Assembly (NCBI GenBank): GCA_001464615.1 | Contig: LNFI01000003.1 | Location: forward strand, 1 to 56,244 | DNA from: Sphingomonadales bacterium Ga0077557 | GTDB lineage: Bacteria; Pseudomonadota; Alphaproteobacteria; Sphingomonadales; Sphingomonadaceae | DNA: 56,244 nucleotides | Direction: 5' to 3' | In this document: piece after piece, positions 16,290-24,902 of the stretch | Numbering within the stretch: position 1 is the first letter of the stretch | Layout of the letters: each line of letters starts with the position of its first letter | Notes under the pieces: generated by a model | The model's database searches: none | What the model saw: the letters and a program-made list of their open reading frames with translations, nothing else | Told to the model about the DNA's origin: nothing | Position numbers and translations under genes: made by a program

Positions 16290-17753
16290 TTAGAGGCGAA
16301 ACTGGACCTGGCCCGCAAAGACGCGGAACTGGTTGACGATGTCGGGCGGGATCAGCGCATTGATCCGGTTGCGGTCGCTGCCGTCGCGCTCGACGACCAG
16401 ATCGGCAATGAACTGGTCGAGCCGCTCGACGATCCCCAGGTCTTCTAGATCGCGCATCAATGCGATCAGCTCGGCGCGGATGATCTTGGGGGTGACGATC
16501 GCCTGGCCGGCGCCAAAATTGGTGCCATCATCCGCCAGCTTGTGGCGCGGGAATTTGAGCAGGATGCGTGCACGCACCGCCTGGCGGATCAAGGCCAGCG
16601 TCAGCGGGGTATTGACGTCGAGATAGGCGACGTCGTCGATCCCGAGTGCATTGGTCTGATAGGTGGTGATTGCCCGCTCGATCGTCACGTTGCCGCTGCG
16701 ATCGGCCAGGAAGGTCGAGATGCCATCGAGGAGCAAGAGCTCGCGCTGCGCACGGGTGAACAGGTCGACCTCTGCCGGTGGCAGGATGCCGGGCATGCCG
16801 AGGGTCTGGAACGGGCGCGCCGGATCGATCGCGCTGTAATAACCGACGATGCCACCATAGCTGGCCGCCCATTCCCAGGGCGGTGTCGGCGAAACGCCGG
16901 TACCGATGATCGAAACCAGCAGGCTGTTGCGGGCAGCGCCAAACGTTGCAGATGCGCCCTGGGTGCCGCGTGTCGCTGCGTAGGCAAAGGTCTCGAGCAT
17001 CCGCGTGGGACCCCAGCGGCTCGCCAGTTCAGTTTCCACCGCACCAAGGGTGGTCGCGCTGGCGGTCCCCACAATGACGGTGCGATAGTCATTGTCGCCC
17101 ATCAACGCGATCGCGGTGGAATAGTCCGGATCACCTGCCCCGGCGACGCCCGCTGCAACGGCGACGGTCACCCCGGCCGGCAGCTTTTGGCCGGTGTAAT
17201 AATTGGCGCGGACATCGATATCGTTGCCATGCGTACCCTTGGCACGTGCCGTCAGCGTGACGACCCCGGCCACATTCGCTGCATTGACCGGCAAGTCGCG
17301 CTGGGCAGTCACGGCCGTGACGATTGCGGTGGCGATCGCGGTTGCCGTGTCACCGCTGGCAACCGAAACGATGACTGGTTGCCCGGCGATCATCAGGGCC
17401 AGCGTGCCGGCACCCGTCGCCGGGCCAGTGATCGTGACGGTGCTGGTTGCGGCGGTACCGCCGACCAACTCGTCCAGGGCGATCGCCCAGCATTCGCTCA
17501 GGCCGTCGGCCGCCTTCAGCGCACGCGCCATCTGCGCCAGCATCGATCCGCGGCCGAAGGCGGCGATCGCCGTGTCGACCGTGTCGATCCGCGTCGGAGT
17601 CAGCGCCGGGACCGCGCCCGCGGCCAGTCGTTGCCCGATCAGCAGCACGCGGTTGGCGACGCGGTAGACACCGTTCACTGCCCGCGAGCTGTCGAATTCG
17701 ATATAGGCGCCCGGCGTGCGCAGGCTGACGGGAATGGAATTGAACGAGATCAT
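16290..17753 (-). CDS. Tail sheath protein (Mu gpL)
   Basis: A 487-residue contractile sheath protein. The N-terminus SVRTPGAYIEFDSSRA-type segment (PVSLRTPGAYIEF here) and RVLLIGQRLAAG mark the Mu gpL family. The central part carries the variable surface domain with TVTITGPATGAGTLAL, and the C-terminal part has AITTYQTNALGIDDVAYLDV and ILLKFPRHKLADDG. It overlaps the DUF2635 gene by 4 bp. Length is near Mu gpL (495 residues). Confidence 0.94.
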   Translation of the reverse strand: MISFNSIPVSLRTPGAYIEFDSSRAVNGVYRVANRVLLIGQRLAAGAVPALTPTRIDTVDTAIAAFGRGSMLAQMARALKAADGLSECWAIALDELVGGTAATSTVTITGPATGAGTLALMIAGQPVIVSVASGDTATAIATAIVTAVTAQRDLPVNAANVAGVVTLTARAKGTHGNDIDVRANYYTGQKLPAGVTVAVAAGVAGAGDPDYSTAIALMGDNDYRTVIVGTASATTLGAVETELASRWGPTRMLETFAYAATRGTQGASATFGAARNSLLVSIIGTGVSPTPPWEWAASYGGIVGYYSAIDPARPFQTLGMPGILPPAEVDLFTRAQRELLLLDGISTFLADRSGNVTIERAITTYQTNALGIDDVAYLDVNTPLTLALIRQAVRARILLKFPRHKLADDGTNFGAGQAIVTPKIIRAELIALMRDLEDLGIVERLDQFIADLVVERDGSDRNRINALIPPDIVNQFRVFAGQVQFRL

Positions 17754-17994
17754 GCTTCAGCGTCCCTTTGCTGGCGGTGATTGCGGGGTTTGTTGTTGGT
17801 TTCGACCTCGGCCGTGGTGGCAAGCGATTCGCTCTCCACATCCGCAGCGATCGGTTCGATCGTCACGTCGCCGTCGCGCTCCAGGCGCCGCCAATAGGTA
17901 TCGTCGTCGACCATCTCACCGGCCGCGGCCAGCGGCGTCCGGTCGAGCTTGCGGATCAGGCGTCCCGCAACGGGCACCACGCGAATTCGGTCAT
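17750..17994 (-). CDS. DUF2635 protein (Mu gp38-like)
   Basis: An 81-residue protein with RIRVVPVAGRLIRKLDRTPLA at the start and a WRRLERDGDV segment in the middle, the two landmarks of the DUF2635/Mu gp38 family, whose role in tail assembly is unknown. The C-terminal 30 residues are polar. It overlaps the upstream gp37-type stop (ATGA at 17991..17994) and the downstream sheath start, so it is translated in series with both. Confidence 0.87.
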
Positions 17995-18635
17995 TCACTG
18001 CGGATCTCCAGATGGTCGGTGGCATCAGCCGTTTCATCGGCGGGGATTTGGGCGCCGGGCGTGCCGGGGGCGGCATCGACATTGCCGAAAGGCTCGACGT
18101 CCCAATTGGCGTGGAAGGTCAGGAACTCGCCGATCGCCTCGGGGTCGCCCTGGAACTTTTGCACGAAGATCTTGGTCTTAAGCTCGACCGCATAGGCAGA
18201 GACGTTGCGCGCCGCGAGCTGGGCGTTGTTGCGCACCAGCCTGGCCGCGCCGATCGCGATGTTGTCGATCGGCAGATTGAGGTCGGTACCCGCCAGCAGC
18301 TGCACCGCATCGATCATCATTTGATAGCTGCCGGGCTGCGCGGCAGCACCCGTTTCACCGTGGCGGCGTGCGGTTTCGTTGCGACTGCTCTCAGCGGCCA
18401 GCACCAGAAAGAAATTGACCGGCCAGTGAACCTGGCCGTCATCGGTCGGGATGGCGGCGCCACACCCGGCGAAGGTCACCCAAGCGGCGGTACCGCGCCA
18501 GTTGGGCTTGTCCTTGAAATACTCGTCCCAATCTTCCGGATAGCTGTCGAGCAACCCAAATCGATAGCCGAGCGCGTCCGAATCGGCCGCGGCTTTCAAA
18601 CGGCCGAGTATCGCGTTTTCGATCTGGGCGATCAT
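17991..18635 (-). CDS. Mu gp37-like tail terminator-type protein (DUF1834)
   Basis: A 214-residue member of the Mu gp37 family: MIAQIENAILGRLKAAADSD at the N-terminus and the PVNFFLVLAAESSRNETARRHG and GSYQMMIDAVQLLAG segments are characteristic. In Mu and Mu-like phages it lies just upstream of sheath genes and is thought to act at the tail end. The start ATG at 18635 overlaps the gpG-type stop by 4 bp; longer frames starting at 18968 run through the neighbouring gene and were rejected. The C-terminal 35 residues are proline- and acid-rich. Confidence 0.88.
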   Translation of the reverse strand: MIAQIENAILGRLKAAADSDALGYRFGLLDSYPEDWDEYFKDKPNWRGTAAWVTFAGCGAAIPTDDGQVHWPVNFFLVLAAESSRNETARRHGETGAAAQPGSYQMMIDAVQLLAGTDLNLPIDNIAIGAARLVRNNAQLAARNVSAYAVELKTKIFVQKFQGDPEAIGEFLTFHANWDVEPFGNVDAAPGTPGAQIPADETADATDHLEIRSE

Positions 18636-19141
18636 CGCTCCAGCTCCGGTGCGATGTCCGCGAGATAATCCTCGGCCACGCCGATGATCTGCTCTTCGTC
18701 CATGTCGTTGATGCCAAGAAATGGTCGCGCGGGCAGCGTGACAGCCAGCACCGATCGAAACCCGAGGCCGCCAGGTAATTTGAACTTCAACCGTCCGCCG
18801 CCCTTGGCGGTGATCGTTGCGCCGTCCTGGTGAGGGCGCGCATAGATTAGATTGCTGCCCCATTCGACCTGGTCGTTGTCGGCGATCGAAGCGATCGATC
18901 CCTTCAGAAGCCCGCTGTCGCTGAGCGTCTTGCCGCCCTCCTGGCGAGCGCGGATGCTTTGCTTCCACGCCGACCCGTCCGGACCAACCTCGTCATCGAA
19001 GCGGTCGATGGTCGAGCTTTCGAGATAGAGGGCGATCCCCTCCATCATCGGCGTGCGCTGTTCGACGCCCACAATCAGCGCGGCGAGCCGCACCTCGGCG
19101 CGGTCGAGGCCGTCGATACGAAAGGATTGCGCGACTGACAT
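18632..19141 (-). CDS. Phage virion morphogenesis protein (Mu gpG-like)
   Basis: A 169-residue protein of the phage virion morphogenesis family: SSTIDRFDDEVGPDGSAW and SLSDSGLLKGSI-type segment (TLSDSGLLKGSIAS here), WGSNLIYARPHQDGATI and LPARPFLGINDMDEEQI are all family hallmarks. In Mu, G follows F. Here it is moved to between gp36 and gp37, an arrangement also seen in other Mu-like prophages. Its ATG shares bases with the gp36 stop (TAATG). Confidence 0.9.
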   Translation of the reverse strand: MSVAQSFRIDGLDRAEVRLAALIVGVEQRTPMMEGIALYLESSTIDRFDDEVGPDGSAWKQSIRARQEGGKTLSDSGLLKGSIASIADNDQVEWGSNLIYARPHQDGATITAKGGGRLKFKLPGGLGFRSVLAVTLPARPFLGINDMDEEQIIGVAEDYLADIAPELER

Positions 19142-19566
19142 TAATAGCCGCTCATGTTCTGACGACCGAAGATCGGCGGCCGGCCTTCGATCAGCACGGC
19201 ACCTGGTCGCGCGGGCTGCGCGTCGACAACGCCTTCGTCGAGCTTGACCCGGCCGTCGGCGATATCGCGAAGCATCGCCATCGCCGCCTTGTGGTTGGCA
19301 ACCACGACATCACGCGGCTCGGCGCGAAACATGTTGTGGAAGGCGATGTCGCACGCGATCTCGGTCAGCAGCGGCGGTACCGGCAGCGCGCTGCGATCGC
19401 CGTAGCGCGCGGACACAAAGCCATCGATGATCGTGCCGGCGCGCACCAGGCGCTGCTCGACATAGGCTTGCGCGTCATCGATGTCCTCGACATCGGCCAG
19501 CTGGACGATGTCACGCGCATCGAAGCGCGCTTTCATGTCCTCAAAACTGGCATAGACGATCGGCAC
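19141..19566 (-). CDS. DUF1320 protein (Mu gp36-like)
   Basis: A 141-residue DUF1320 protein, the Mu gp36 family of head-tail connection components: YASFEDMKARFDARDIVQLAD at the start, DGFVSARYGDRSALPVPPLLTEIACDIAFHNMF in the centre. The start is GTG at 19566 with AAGGAA 7 nt upstream. It lies between the gp35-like gene and the gpG-like gene. Confidence 0.9.
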   Translation of the reverse strand: MPIVYASFEDMKARFDARDIVQLADVEDIDDAQAYVEQRLVRAGTIIDGFVSARYGDRSALPVPPLLTEIACDIAFHNMFRAEPRDVVVANHKAAMAMLRDIADGRVKLDEGVVDAQPARPGAVLIEGRPPIFGRQNMSGY

Positions 19567-19631
19567 GGTCGGTTCCTTGTTCGAAATTTCCCCGCCGCGG
19601 CCGCGTCATCGGTCGCGGCGGGTGTGCAGGC

Positions 19632-20300
19632 TCAGCTCGCGGGCGGGGTAGAGCCCGGCTTGGCCGCAGGCTTGGCTTTCGCCTTGGGCTGGGCTTTTGC
19701 GCTCAGCACAGCAGCAGCGGTGGGCGTCGCTTCACCGCTCTCCCCCTCGTGCGCTTCGCCTTGATCGACCTTACGCTGATCGGCCTTGCGCAGATCGTCG
19801 TGCAGCTGACTGTTCTCGGTGCGGAGTGCCTGCATGTCGGCATTCAGGCGATCGATCGTCTCGCTCGACTGGGTCAGTTGAAGCGCGGTCAGTCGATACT
19901 TCGCGATCAGATCATCGAGCGTGTCGAAACCCGCCTCGGCAAGCTTGTCGGCGATCGTCACAAGATCGGCGGCGTCAGTACGGTCGTCATGCCCGCCAGG
20001 AAACGCGAACTCATCGACGACGACGTGGCCTTTACGACCGCGTAGACCGTCATCTAGGCCGGTGCCCGCAACATCATCGACAACTGGCGCACGATCAATC
20101 AGCTGCTGCAGCTCGTTCGGTCCAAGCAGTCGGAGATCCGGCATCGCAACAAAGCCGTCTGCGGTGCCTATCATGACGCCGAGCGCTGGATCTTGCAGCA
20201 GGTCGCGAAACCGCACGCCGTCTAGCGAGCGGATCACCACGTCGATCGCCGACAAGGTGGCCCAGGCGAGACCCGCGCGCCGGTAGGGCGCGCGGATCAG
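19632..20300 (-). CDS. FluMu/gp35-like protein with charged C-terminal tail; probable CTG start
   Basis: The N-terminal part reads IRAPYRRAGLAWATLSAIDV then LRLLGPNELQQLIDRA, which resembles the small Mu-like prophage N-terminal domain (HI1506/gp35 type) with its F/Y-R-R-A-G motif. The first ordinary start in this frame is a TTG at 20255, but that would remove the RRAGLA motif. A CTG at 20300 overlaps the major-head stop as CTGA, just as ATGA couples most other genes here, so I place the start there with caution. The rest is a helical segment (SSETIDRLNADMQALRTEN) and a Lys/Ala/Pro tail. Role unknown; it lies between head and connector genes. Confidence 0.65.
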   Translation of the reverse strand: MIRAPYRRAGLAWATLSAIDVVIRSLDGVRFRDLLQDPALGVMIGTADGFVAMPDLRLLGPNELQQLIDRAPVVDDVAGTGLDDGLRGRKGHVVVDEFAFPGGHDDRTDAADLVTIADKLAEAGFDTLDDLIAKYRLTALQLTQSSETIDRLNADMQALRTENSQLHDDLRKADQRKVDQGEAHEGESGEATPTAAAVLSAKAQPKAKAKPAAKPGSTPPAS

Positions 20301-21190
20301 GGCAGCCGATCGGCTTCGACGATGATGATCTCGCCAGCGATGGTGTTGCTTTCGCCACCCGCCTTATTGGGCTTGAAGACGTCTTTTGCCCGCTGGTGGT
20401 TGGAAATGCCGGCCACCAGATGCGTCGGCCGAATGCCGCGCGGCTCGCCGTTATCGTCCTGGAACGCTTTCATCGCATCGCGCGCTGCGATGTAGTTCGC
20501 CTCGTTCAACGTGGCGGTCGAACGATAGGCGAGGAACGGCATCGTGTACCCGACCGCACCGCGCGCTTCGCCATAAGCGGTCATGATGCCGGTCTTGGCA
20601 ACTTCGCTGTCCATCAGGTCGGCGATCCACCAGAACATCGGTTTCTTGCGTTCCTGCGCGATCAGCGGCTTCAGCGGCTGCGAGCAGTCGAGCAGGAACC
20701 ACGCCTCGCCCTGGGCGGCGTTGTTGTGGTTTGACCACACGCCACCGTCGTCCTGGTAGGTCGGATGATCGGTGTCGAAAAAGTTCTGGCCATCAAAGCA
20801 GGGCCGCAAATGCCCCTGGGCGAGCGCCTCGAACCGCAGCCGATCCATCCACTGCTTGCCTTCACGGCCCCAGCCCTGGAACAGGGCCGGATAAAGGCCG
20901 ATCTGATCGTCCTCGATCTGCCGCTTCTTGATCGGAAGCGTCGCTTCGTAATCGTCGTTGATGAGCTGATAGACCTTCTCGGCCAGCTCCTTCAGCCGCT
21001 TCTCGCCAACCCATTTGCGGAAGATCGGCAGATCGCCGAGAAAGCCATAGGTGTTGATCGACGTGGACGACGGGATCGGCGTCGACATGAATTCACCGAT
21101 GATCTTCGCTTCGGTCTGGCCCTGGGTAAAGGCCATGCTGAAGGTCGTGCGGAGCGCTTCCAAAAGCGCCTGGGTAACTACGCGTGCCAA
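20297..21190 (-). CDS. Major head protein (Mu gpT)
   Basis: A 297-residue major capsid protein of the Mu T family: ALRTTFSMAFTQGQ at the start, TYGFLGDLPIFRKWVGEKRLKELAE near 47-70, NDDYEATLPIKKRQIEDDQIGLY near 78-100, and RPTHLVAGISNHQRAKDVF near the end. The start is TTG at 21190 with GGAG 8 nt upstream; no ATG lies nearby in frame. It follows the decoration-type gene by 12 bp. Length is close to Mu T (305 residues). Confidence 0.94.
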   Translation of the reverse strand: MARVVTQALLEALRTTFSMAFTQGQTEAKIIGEFMSTPIPSSTSINTYGFLGDLPIFRKWVGEKRLKELAEKVYQLINDDYEATLPIKKRQIEDDQIGLYPALFQGWGREGKQWMDRLRFEALAQGHLRPCFDGQNFFDTDHPTYQDDGGVWSNHNNAAQGEAWFLLDCSQPLKPLIAQERKKPMFWWIADLMDSEVAKTGIMTAYGEARGAVGYTMPFLAYRSTATLNEANYIAARDAMKAFQDDNGEPRGIRPTHLVAGISNHQRAKDVFKPNKAGGESNTIAGEIIIVEADRLP

Positions 21191-21202
21191 GTGCCTCGCT
21201 CC

Positions 21203-22012
21203 TTACTTGAGAATGATTTCGAGGATGCCGCTAACGGCACCCGCGGTGGCGAAGGCGGCAGCCGGGATGATCTGGATGCGATCCCCGGCCGCGACGATCG
21301 TCGATGCGTCGCCTGCCGTCGGCGTGTCGGTGATGACCGTGCCCTTGGCCGCGGCGTCGGCGACGGCACAGGCGAGACCTGCAACCGCCGTCACGCCGAC
21401 CGCCACGGTCACATCGCCGCCGGTCGTCACAGCCTTCTGGACGATCACGGTGTTGCGCGCGATCCGACCGCTGCCGGGCGCCACCAGTTCGGCCGACGTA
21501 CCCGCAAGCGTGTCGGTTTCATTGATCGTCCAAGGCAGAAAAACGCTTCGAGGCGCAGCAGCCGATGCCGCGGCGGAGATTTCCACCCACACCCCATCAC
21601 TACCGACCTCGCGGACGATGCCGGCGCGCGGCCTGGTACCGGACGCAGAATTGCTCGCGACCGTTTCATCGTCGACGACAAAGCAATAGCCATCGATGTC
21701 AGCAACCGTGATCGCATCGACGCCGGCGCTGTTCTTCAACAGATAGGTGCCTTCTTCGACCTCGACCGTAACCGCACCGTCAGCTGCGCCGCCAGTAACG
21801 GACTGGAGCGCCATGCCAACGACCCGGCAATTCGCCACATCAGCGATCTTGGCGAGGTCGCCAGCGCCCTGGCCAGCGCGTGCCGGCCGGGCATAGCCCG
21901 ACGAGGTCATCACCAACCCACCCTGCAGGATGGCGACAGCGGCGACGACGCCAAGGCTCAACAGGCCGCCGCCTGCCATTTTCTGCGTTTTCTTGGGGGC
22001 GCTAAGGGCCAT
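21203..22012 (-). CDS. Putative head decoration protein
   Basis: A 269-residue protein with a hydrophobic N-terminal segment (about 12-36) followed by Gly/Ala/Val/Thr-rich beta-type sequence, including NCRVVGMALQSVTGGAADGAVTVEV and AAGDRIQIIPAAAFATAGAVSGILEIILK at the C-terminus. The latter pattern (A-A-G-x-x-I-x-I near the end) is usual for small capsid decoration domains found beside Mu-like capsid genes. It sits between protease/scaffold and major head genes and shares bases with the upstream stop (TAATG). The N-terminal hydrophobic stretch is odd for a decoration protein. Confidence 0.65.
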   Translation of the reverse strand: MALSAPKKTQKMAGGGLLSLGVVAAVAILQGGLVMTSSGYARPARAGQGAGDLAKIADVANCRVVGMALQSVTGGAADGAVTVEVEEGTYLLKNSAGVDAITVADIDGYCFVVDDETVASNSASGTRPRAGIVREVGSDGVWVEISAAASAAAPRSVFLPWTINETDTLAGTSAELVAPGSGRIARNTVIVQKAVTTGGDVTVAVGVTAVAGLACAVADAAAKGTVITDTPTAGDASTIVAAGDRIQIIPAAAFATAGAVSGILEIILK

Positions 22013-23067
22013 TATACGAGCTCCACCGTTGGGGCGTTCTTGGCCTTGAGGAAATCCTCATGGCTCATGCCGGTCATCTCGCAGGCCGCGATTTCGTCAG
22101 CGGTCAGCGAGGTAAAATTCTGCGCCGTCTTCCGGTCGCCCAGCTCGGCGCCGGCGGCGACGATCACGGGAGCGTCCTTCAGATAGTCATTCCAGGCAGG
22201 CTCGTTCGTCTTGAACAGGTTAAGACCCCAGGCCTTCATCGAAGGCGCAAGCTTGCCTGACGACACGGCCGCCGCGACTTCACGCTCGGCGCGCTCGCCG
22301 GTCAGGACACCCAGCTGCTGGGTGATGCCGGTTACCTGCTCGATCGGCACGTATTTGGCCGGATCGGGCGCGGCAGTCTTCAGCGTGGTGACGGCTGCGG
22401 CGATCTCGTCGACCGTCGCAGAGTCGGCCAGTCCAGCCGCGACTGCGATTGCGCCGGTCGACGGCACCGTCTTCTTCAGTTCGCCGATCGCCGCGGCGAT
22501 CTGCTCGACACTGGAATCGGCCGCAAGGCCGACCAGCGCCGCAAGGGCAGCAAGGTCCATGTTGTCGTCTTCCTCGGAAAGGCCGGCCGCGATGGCCGGC
22601 AGGTCGATCGCCCCGATGTTCACCAGGGCGGCGTTTTTCAGTCGAAGCACCGATCCGTCGGCCTTGGCCGCAAAGAAGGTCGGGCTGACATAGCGATATT
22701 CCTTGGCCTCGATCGCGGCGGCAGCTGCAGCCGTCCATTCGACCTCGCCGTAAATGCCGTCCTCTTCCACGCTGAGCGTGGCAGGCTTGATCCATCCGGC
22801 AGCAATTGCTCGCCCGCCGACGCGCTGGGCATGCAGCGTCTGATGATCATAGTCGAAATTGAAATCGGCAGAGCCGAGCCAGGTCCGGGTGGCCGCGACG
22901 ACACGATCGGCATGACTGCGGTCGGCAAGCCGATACGGCCCGCGCCCGTCGCGCATGTCGATCTGGCCCATGGGCAGCAGCTTTACGCGCTTGGGCGCGC
23001 GCCCATCGATCAGCGACAGCTCAACTGCTGCCGCCACCGCCAATATCGAAGGACCACCACCTGCCAT
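22012..23067 (-). CDS. Head maturation protease/scaffold (Mu gpI-like)
   Basis: A 351-residue Mu I-type protein. The N-terminal half has LLPMGQIDMRDGRGPY, DFNFDYDHQTLHAQRVGG, AAGWIKPATLSVEEDGIYGEVEWT and KEYRYVSPTFFA, the protease domain of this family. The C-terminal half is helical and acidic like the scaffold Z, which in Mu is made from an internal start. A Met at about residue 168 (MDLAALAALVG), in the hinge after an acidic EEDDN stretch, is a plausible Z-type internal start. ATG 23067 is preferred to GTG 23088: it lies 43.5 bp from the centre of the upstream palindrome, so the GTG would fall ahead of the predicted transcript start. Confidence 0.88.
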   Translation of the reverse strand: MAGGGPSILAVAAAVELSLIDGRAPKRVKLLPMGQIDMRDGRGPYRLADRSHADRVVAATRTWLGSADFNFDYDHQTLHAQRVGGRAIAAGWIKPATLSVEEDGIYGEVEWTAAAAAAIEAKEYRYVSPTFFAAKADGSVLRLKNAALVNIGAIDLPAIAAGLSEEDDNMDLAALAALVGLAADSSVEQIAAAIGELKKTVPSTGAIAVAAGLADSATVDEIAAAVTTLKTAAPDPAKYVPIEQVTGITQQLGVLTGERAEREVAAAVSSGKLAPSMKAWGLNLFKTNEPAWNDYLKDAPVIVAAGAELGDRKTAQNFTSLTADEIAACEMTGMSHEDFLKAKNAPTVELV

Positions 23068-23102
23068 GCGCCGCTGATCGCACGGCACACATGGCGCTCT
23101 AA

Positions 23103-23118
23103 CCTGAAGTATTTCATG
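23103..23118 (-). promoter_or_regulatory. Candidate activator (Mor/C-type) site of the head operon promoter
   Basis: CCTGAAGTATTTCATG is a near-perfect dyad (CCTGAA-N4-TTCAtG) centred 43.5 bp upstream of the ATG at 23067. The only near-identical sequence I found is at 34230..34245, ahead of the lysis operon. Both are preceded by AA on the plus strand. No good -35 is visible, which suits an activator-dependent promoter. A Mor-type activator gene lies at 34241..34663. Confidence 0.7.
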
Positions 23119-23246
23119 CGGAAGCAGGCGCGCTCAGAGCCGTCTTATTGATCATTAACCCACGACGCGCTATGTGAATGTCGAGCCGCGCGCCGTTTTG
23201 GACGTCCGGTCTAGGCCCCTTATGGGCGCACAAGACAGCGCGGACA

Positions 23247-24902
23247 TCAGTTTCTCACCAGAGTATGCAACCTGATCCGGTGTTTGTGGATCTCGAACGC
23301 CGCCGTGTAGCGTTCGCCGCCGACTTCTGCCTTCACCGATATCCGGCGCGAACCGTTTCGCGCGACTTGGGGCGTGCCGTGATTAATGTCTCCCTTGTGG
23401 AGAATGTCGCTGGCGCGAGCGATATCGATCGAACGGGTCGCCTTTCGGTTCCGGCCGTCGCTGCCATGCCGTTTGCGAATGTGACGGATCTCTCCCGCAC
23501 CCAACTCGACCGATTTGGTATCTGATCGCAAGCCGAGTTTTGCCAGGCGCGCCTGGACGTGATCCGCCACGGGACCGATCCTGTGTGCCGGCGGCGTTTC
23601 CGCGCCGCTCCACACCGATTCGACAAACGCGGCAGCAAGTGCGTGTCGTGACGTCCATCGCCCGTTGGCATCGCGCGCTTGGTGTCGATCGAACGCGGCG
23701 GCGATATCAGCAACAGCCGGCGACGATCGCGCCCAGGCGGTTTCCCCCCTTGCCAGGCGCGCCCGATCGAAACCCTGTTCGCCTGCGGCAAAAAACCGCC
23801 ATCCTGCCCGGCCGATATCGACGATCGCGCCAGCGCCGATGTAGCGACGCATCAATAGCGGCAAACCGTCTCGGCCTGCGACCCATCGCCAGCGTATCTC
23901 AATTGGCGCGGCGATCGCGGCGGCGACCGCCACAAGATAACGGCGGCGCTCGACATCGATCGCCAGCCTTTGCGCACCCGCAGCCATCATCATGTCGAGC
24001 GCGATCGGTACCGGCCAGCCGCCCGCGTCGGTAAAAATCATGCCTTTGGCCAGGTCCGCGCGCCCCGCCAGACCGAACACCGCAAAAAAGGCGCCGACAT
24101 CGGGGTCGATTTCGGGCGCTGATCTGGCGGCTGCGGCAATCTCCGCATCGGGGCCAATCGGTGTGGGTGTTGTGCCTGAAAGCGCCGCCTTACCGACATT
24201 ATAAGACCAGCCGGGATCGATGCCCTGCTCGACCCGCGACACTTCTCCGGTGCGCTTGTTGGTGTAATCGCGCAGCGGAAAGCTGACCGGCCGGATTGTC
24301 TGCTTCAGCCCGCGCGCGTCCATCATCCGCTGGTTGCGTGGCTTCACGGTGCAGCGACACCCCCAGCCGCAGGGCGGATAATGCGTGTCCCACCAGGGAT
24401 GGTCGACCGGCAGGATGGTGCCGTGCCAGGCATGATGCTCGGGCCGCTCACGGCCGTCGAGGATCGCGCTGTATTCAAGCAGCGGAAAAAGCTTCTTCGA
24501 TCGCTGAATACGCTCCCATCGCCCCGCCGCCTGGGCGGTGCGCATGTTCACCCGGTAGATCGTCTTCAACCGACGCGGGCTGCCGAGCTGGACGACCCTG
24601 TTCTCGGCAGTCAGCGGATCAATCATCCGCTTGCGTCCCCACCAGCCTTCGGCTTCAAGCAACGGCTGCAGGCCCTCGCGGAACATCGCCAGCGTCTGCC
24701 CCTCGGCGATCGCGCGATCGACCGCCGCGCGGATCAGCTCAAGGATCTGTAGCTTCATTGCTTTTGCGACAGTGAAGGCCTGCACATGCTCCTCCTGCCA
24801 CACATCCTGCCACGCAAACCCAAAGGCGAAGCCTTTGGCGCGAAAGTATCGCAACGCCTCGATCGGCGTGATCAGCGGGATGGGTGGTTCATCGCCGGCC
24901 AT
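23247..24902 (-). CDS. Mu gpF-like head morphogenesis protein fused to a BECR-type nuclease-like domain
   Basis: A 551-residue two-part protein. Residues 1-185 are the Mu F/SPP1 gp7-type head morphogenesis domain: ALRYFRAKGFAFGFAWQDV, RLKTIYRVNMRTAQAAGRW, and the Cys motif LPVDHPWW...YPPCGWGCRC (about 164-184). The last 105 residues (447-551) are a separate domain with GEIRHIRKRHGSDG (471-484), SDILHKGD and RYTAAFEIHKHRIRLHTLV. The conserved His-Arg-x-His turn followed by beta strands ending in R-L-x-T resembles the PBECR/BECR ribonuclease-toxin fold often attached to phage head proteins. I infer it is injected with DNA. It starts one base after the upstream stop codon. Confidence 0.85.
   Translation of the reverse strand: MAGDEPPIPLITPIEALRYFRAKGFAFGFAWQDVWQEEHVQAFTVAKAMKLQILELIRAAVDRAIAEGQTLAMFREGLQPLLEAEGWWGRKRMIDPLTAENRVVQLGSPRRLKTIYRVNMRTAQAAGRWERIQRSKKLFPLLEYSAILDGRERPEHHAWHGTILPVDHPWWDTHYPPCGWGCRCTVKPRNQRMMDARGLKQTIRPVSFPLRDYTNKRTGEVSRVEQGIDPGWSYNVGKAALSGTTPTPIGPDAEIAAAARSAPEIDPDVGAFFAVFGLAGRADLAKGMIFTDAGGWPVPIALDMMMAAGAQRLAIDVERRRYLVAVAAAIAAPIEIRWRWVAGRDGLPLLMRRYIGAGAIVDIGRAGWRFFAAGEQGFDRARLARGETAWARSSPAVADIAAAFDRHQARDANGRWTSRHALAAAFVESVWSGAETPPAHRIGPVADHVQARLAKLGLRSDTKSVELGAGEIRHIRKRHGSDGRNRKATRSIDIARASDILHKGDINHGTPQVARNGSRRISVKAEVGGERYTAAFEIHKHRIRLHTLVRN

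Noticed and set aside
16542..17780. 412-residue plus-strand ORF opposite the sheath gene
   Set aside because: Shadow of gpL; no recognisable domains.
20765..22186. 473-residue plus-strand ORF opposite head genes
   Set aside because: Shadow of gpT and the decoration gene; low-complexity composition.
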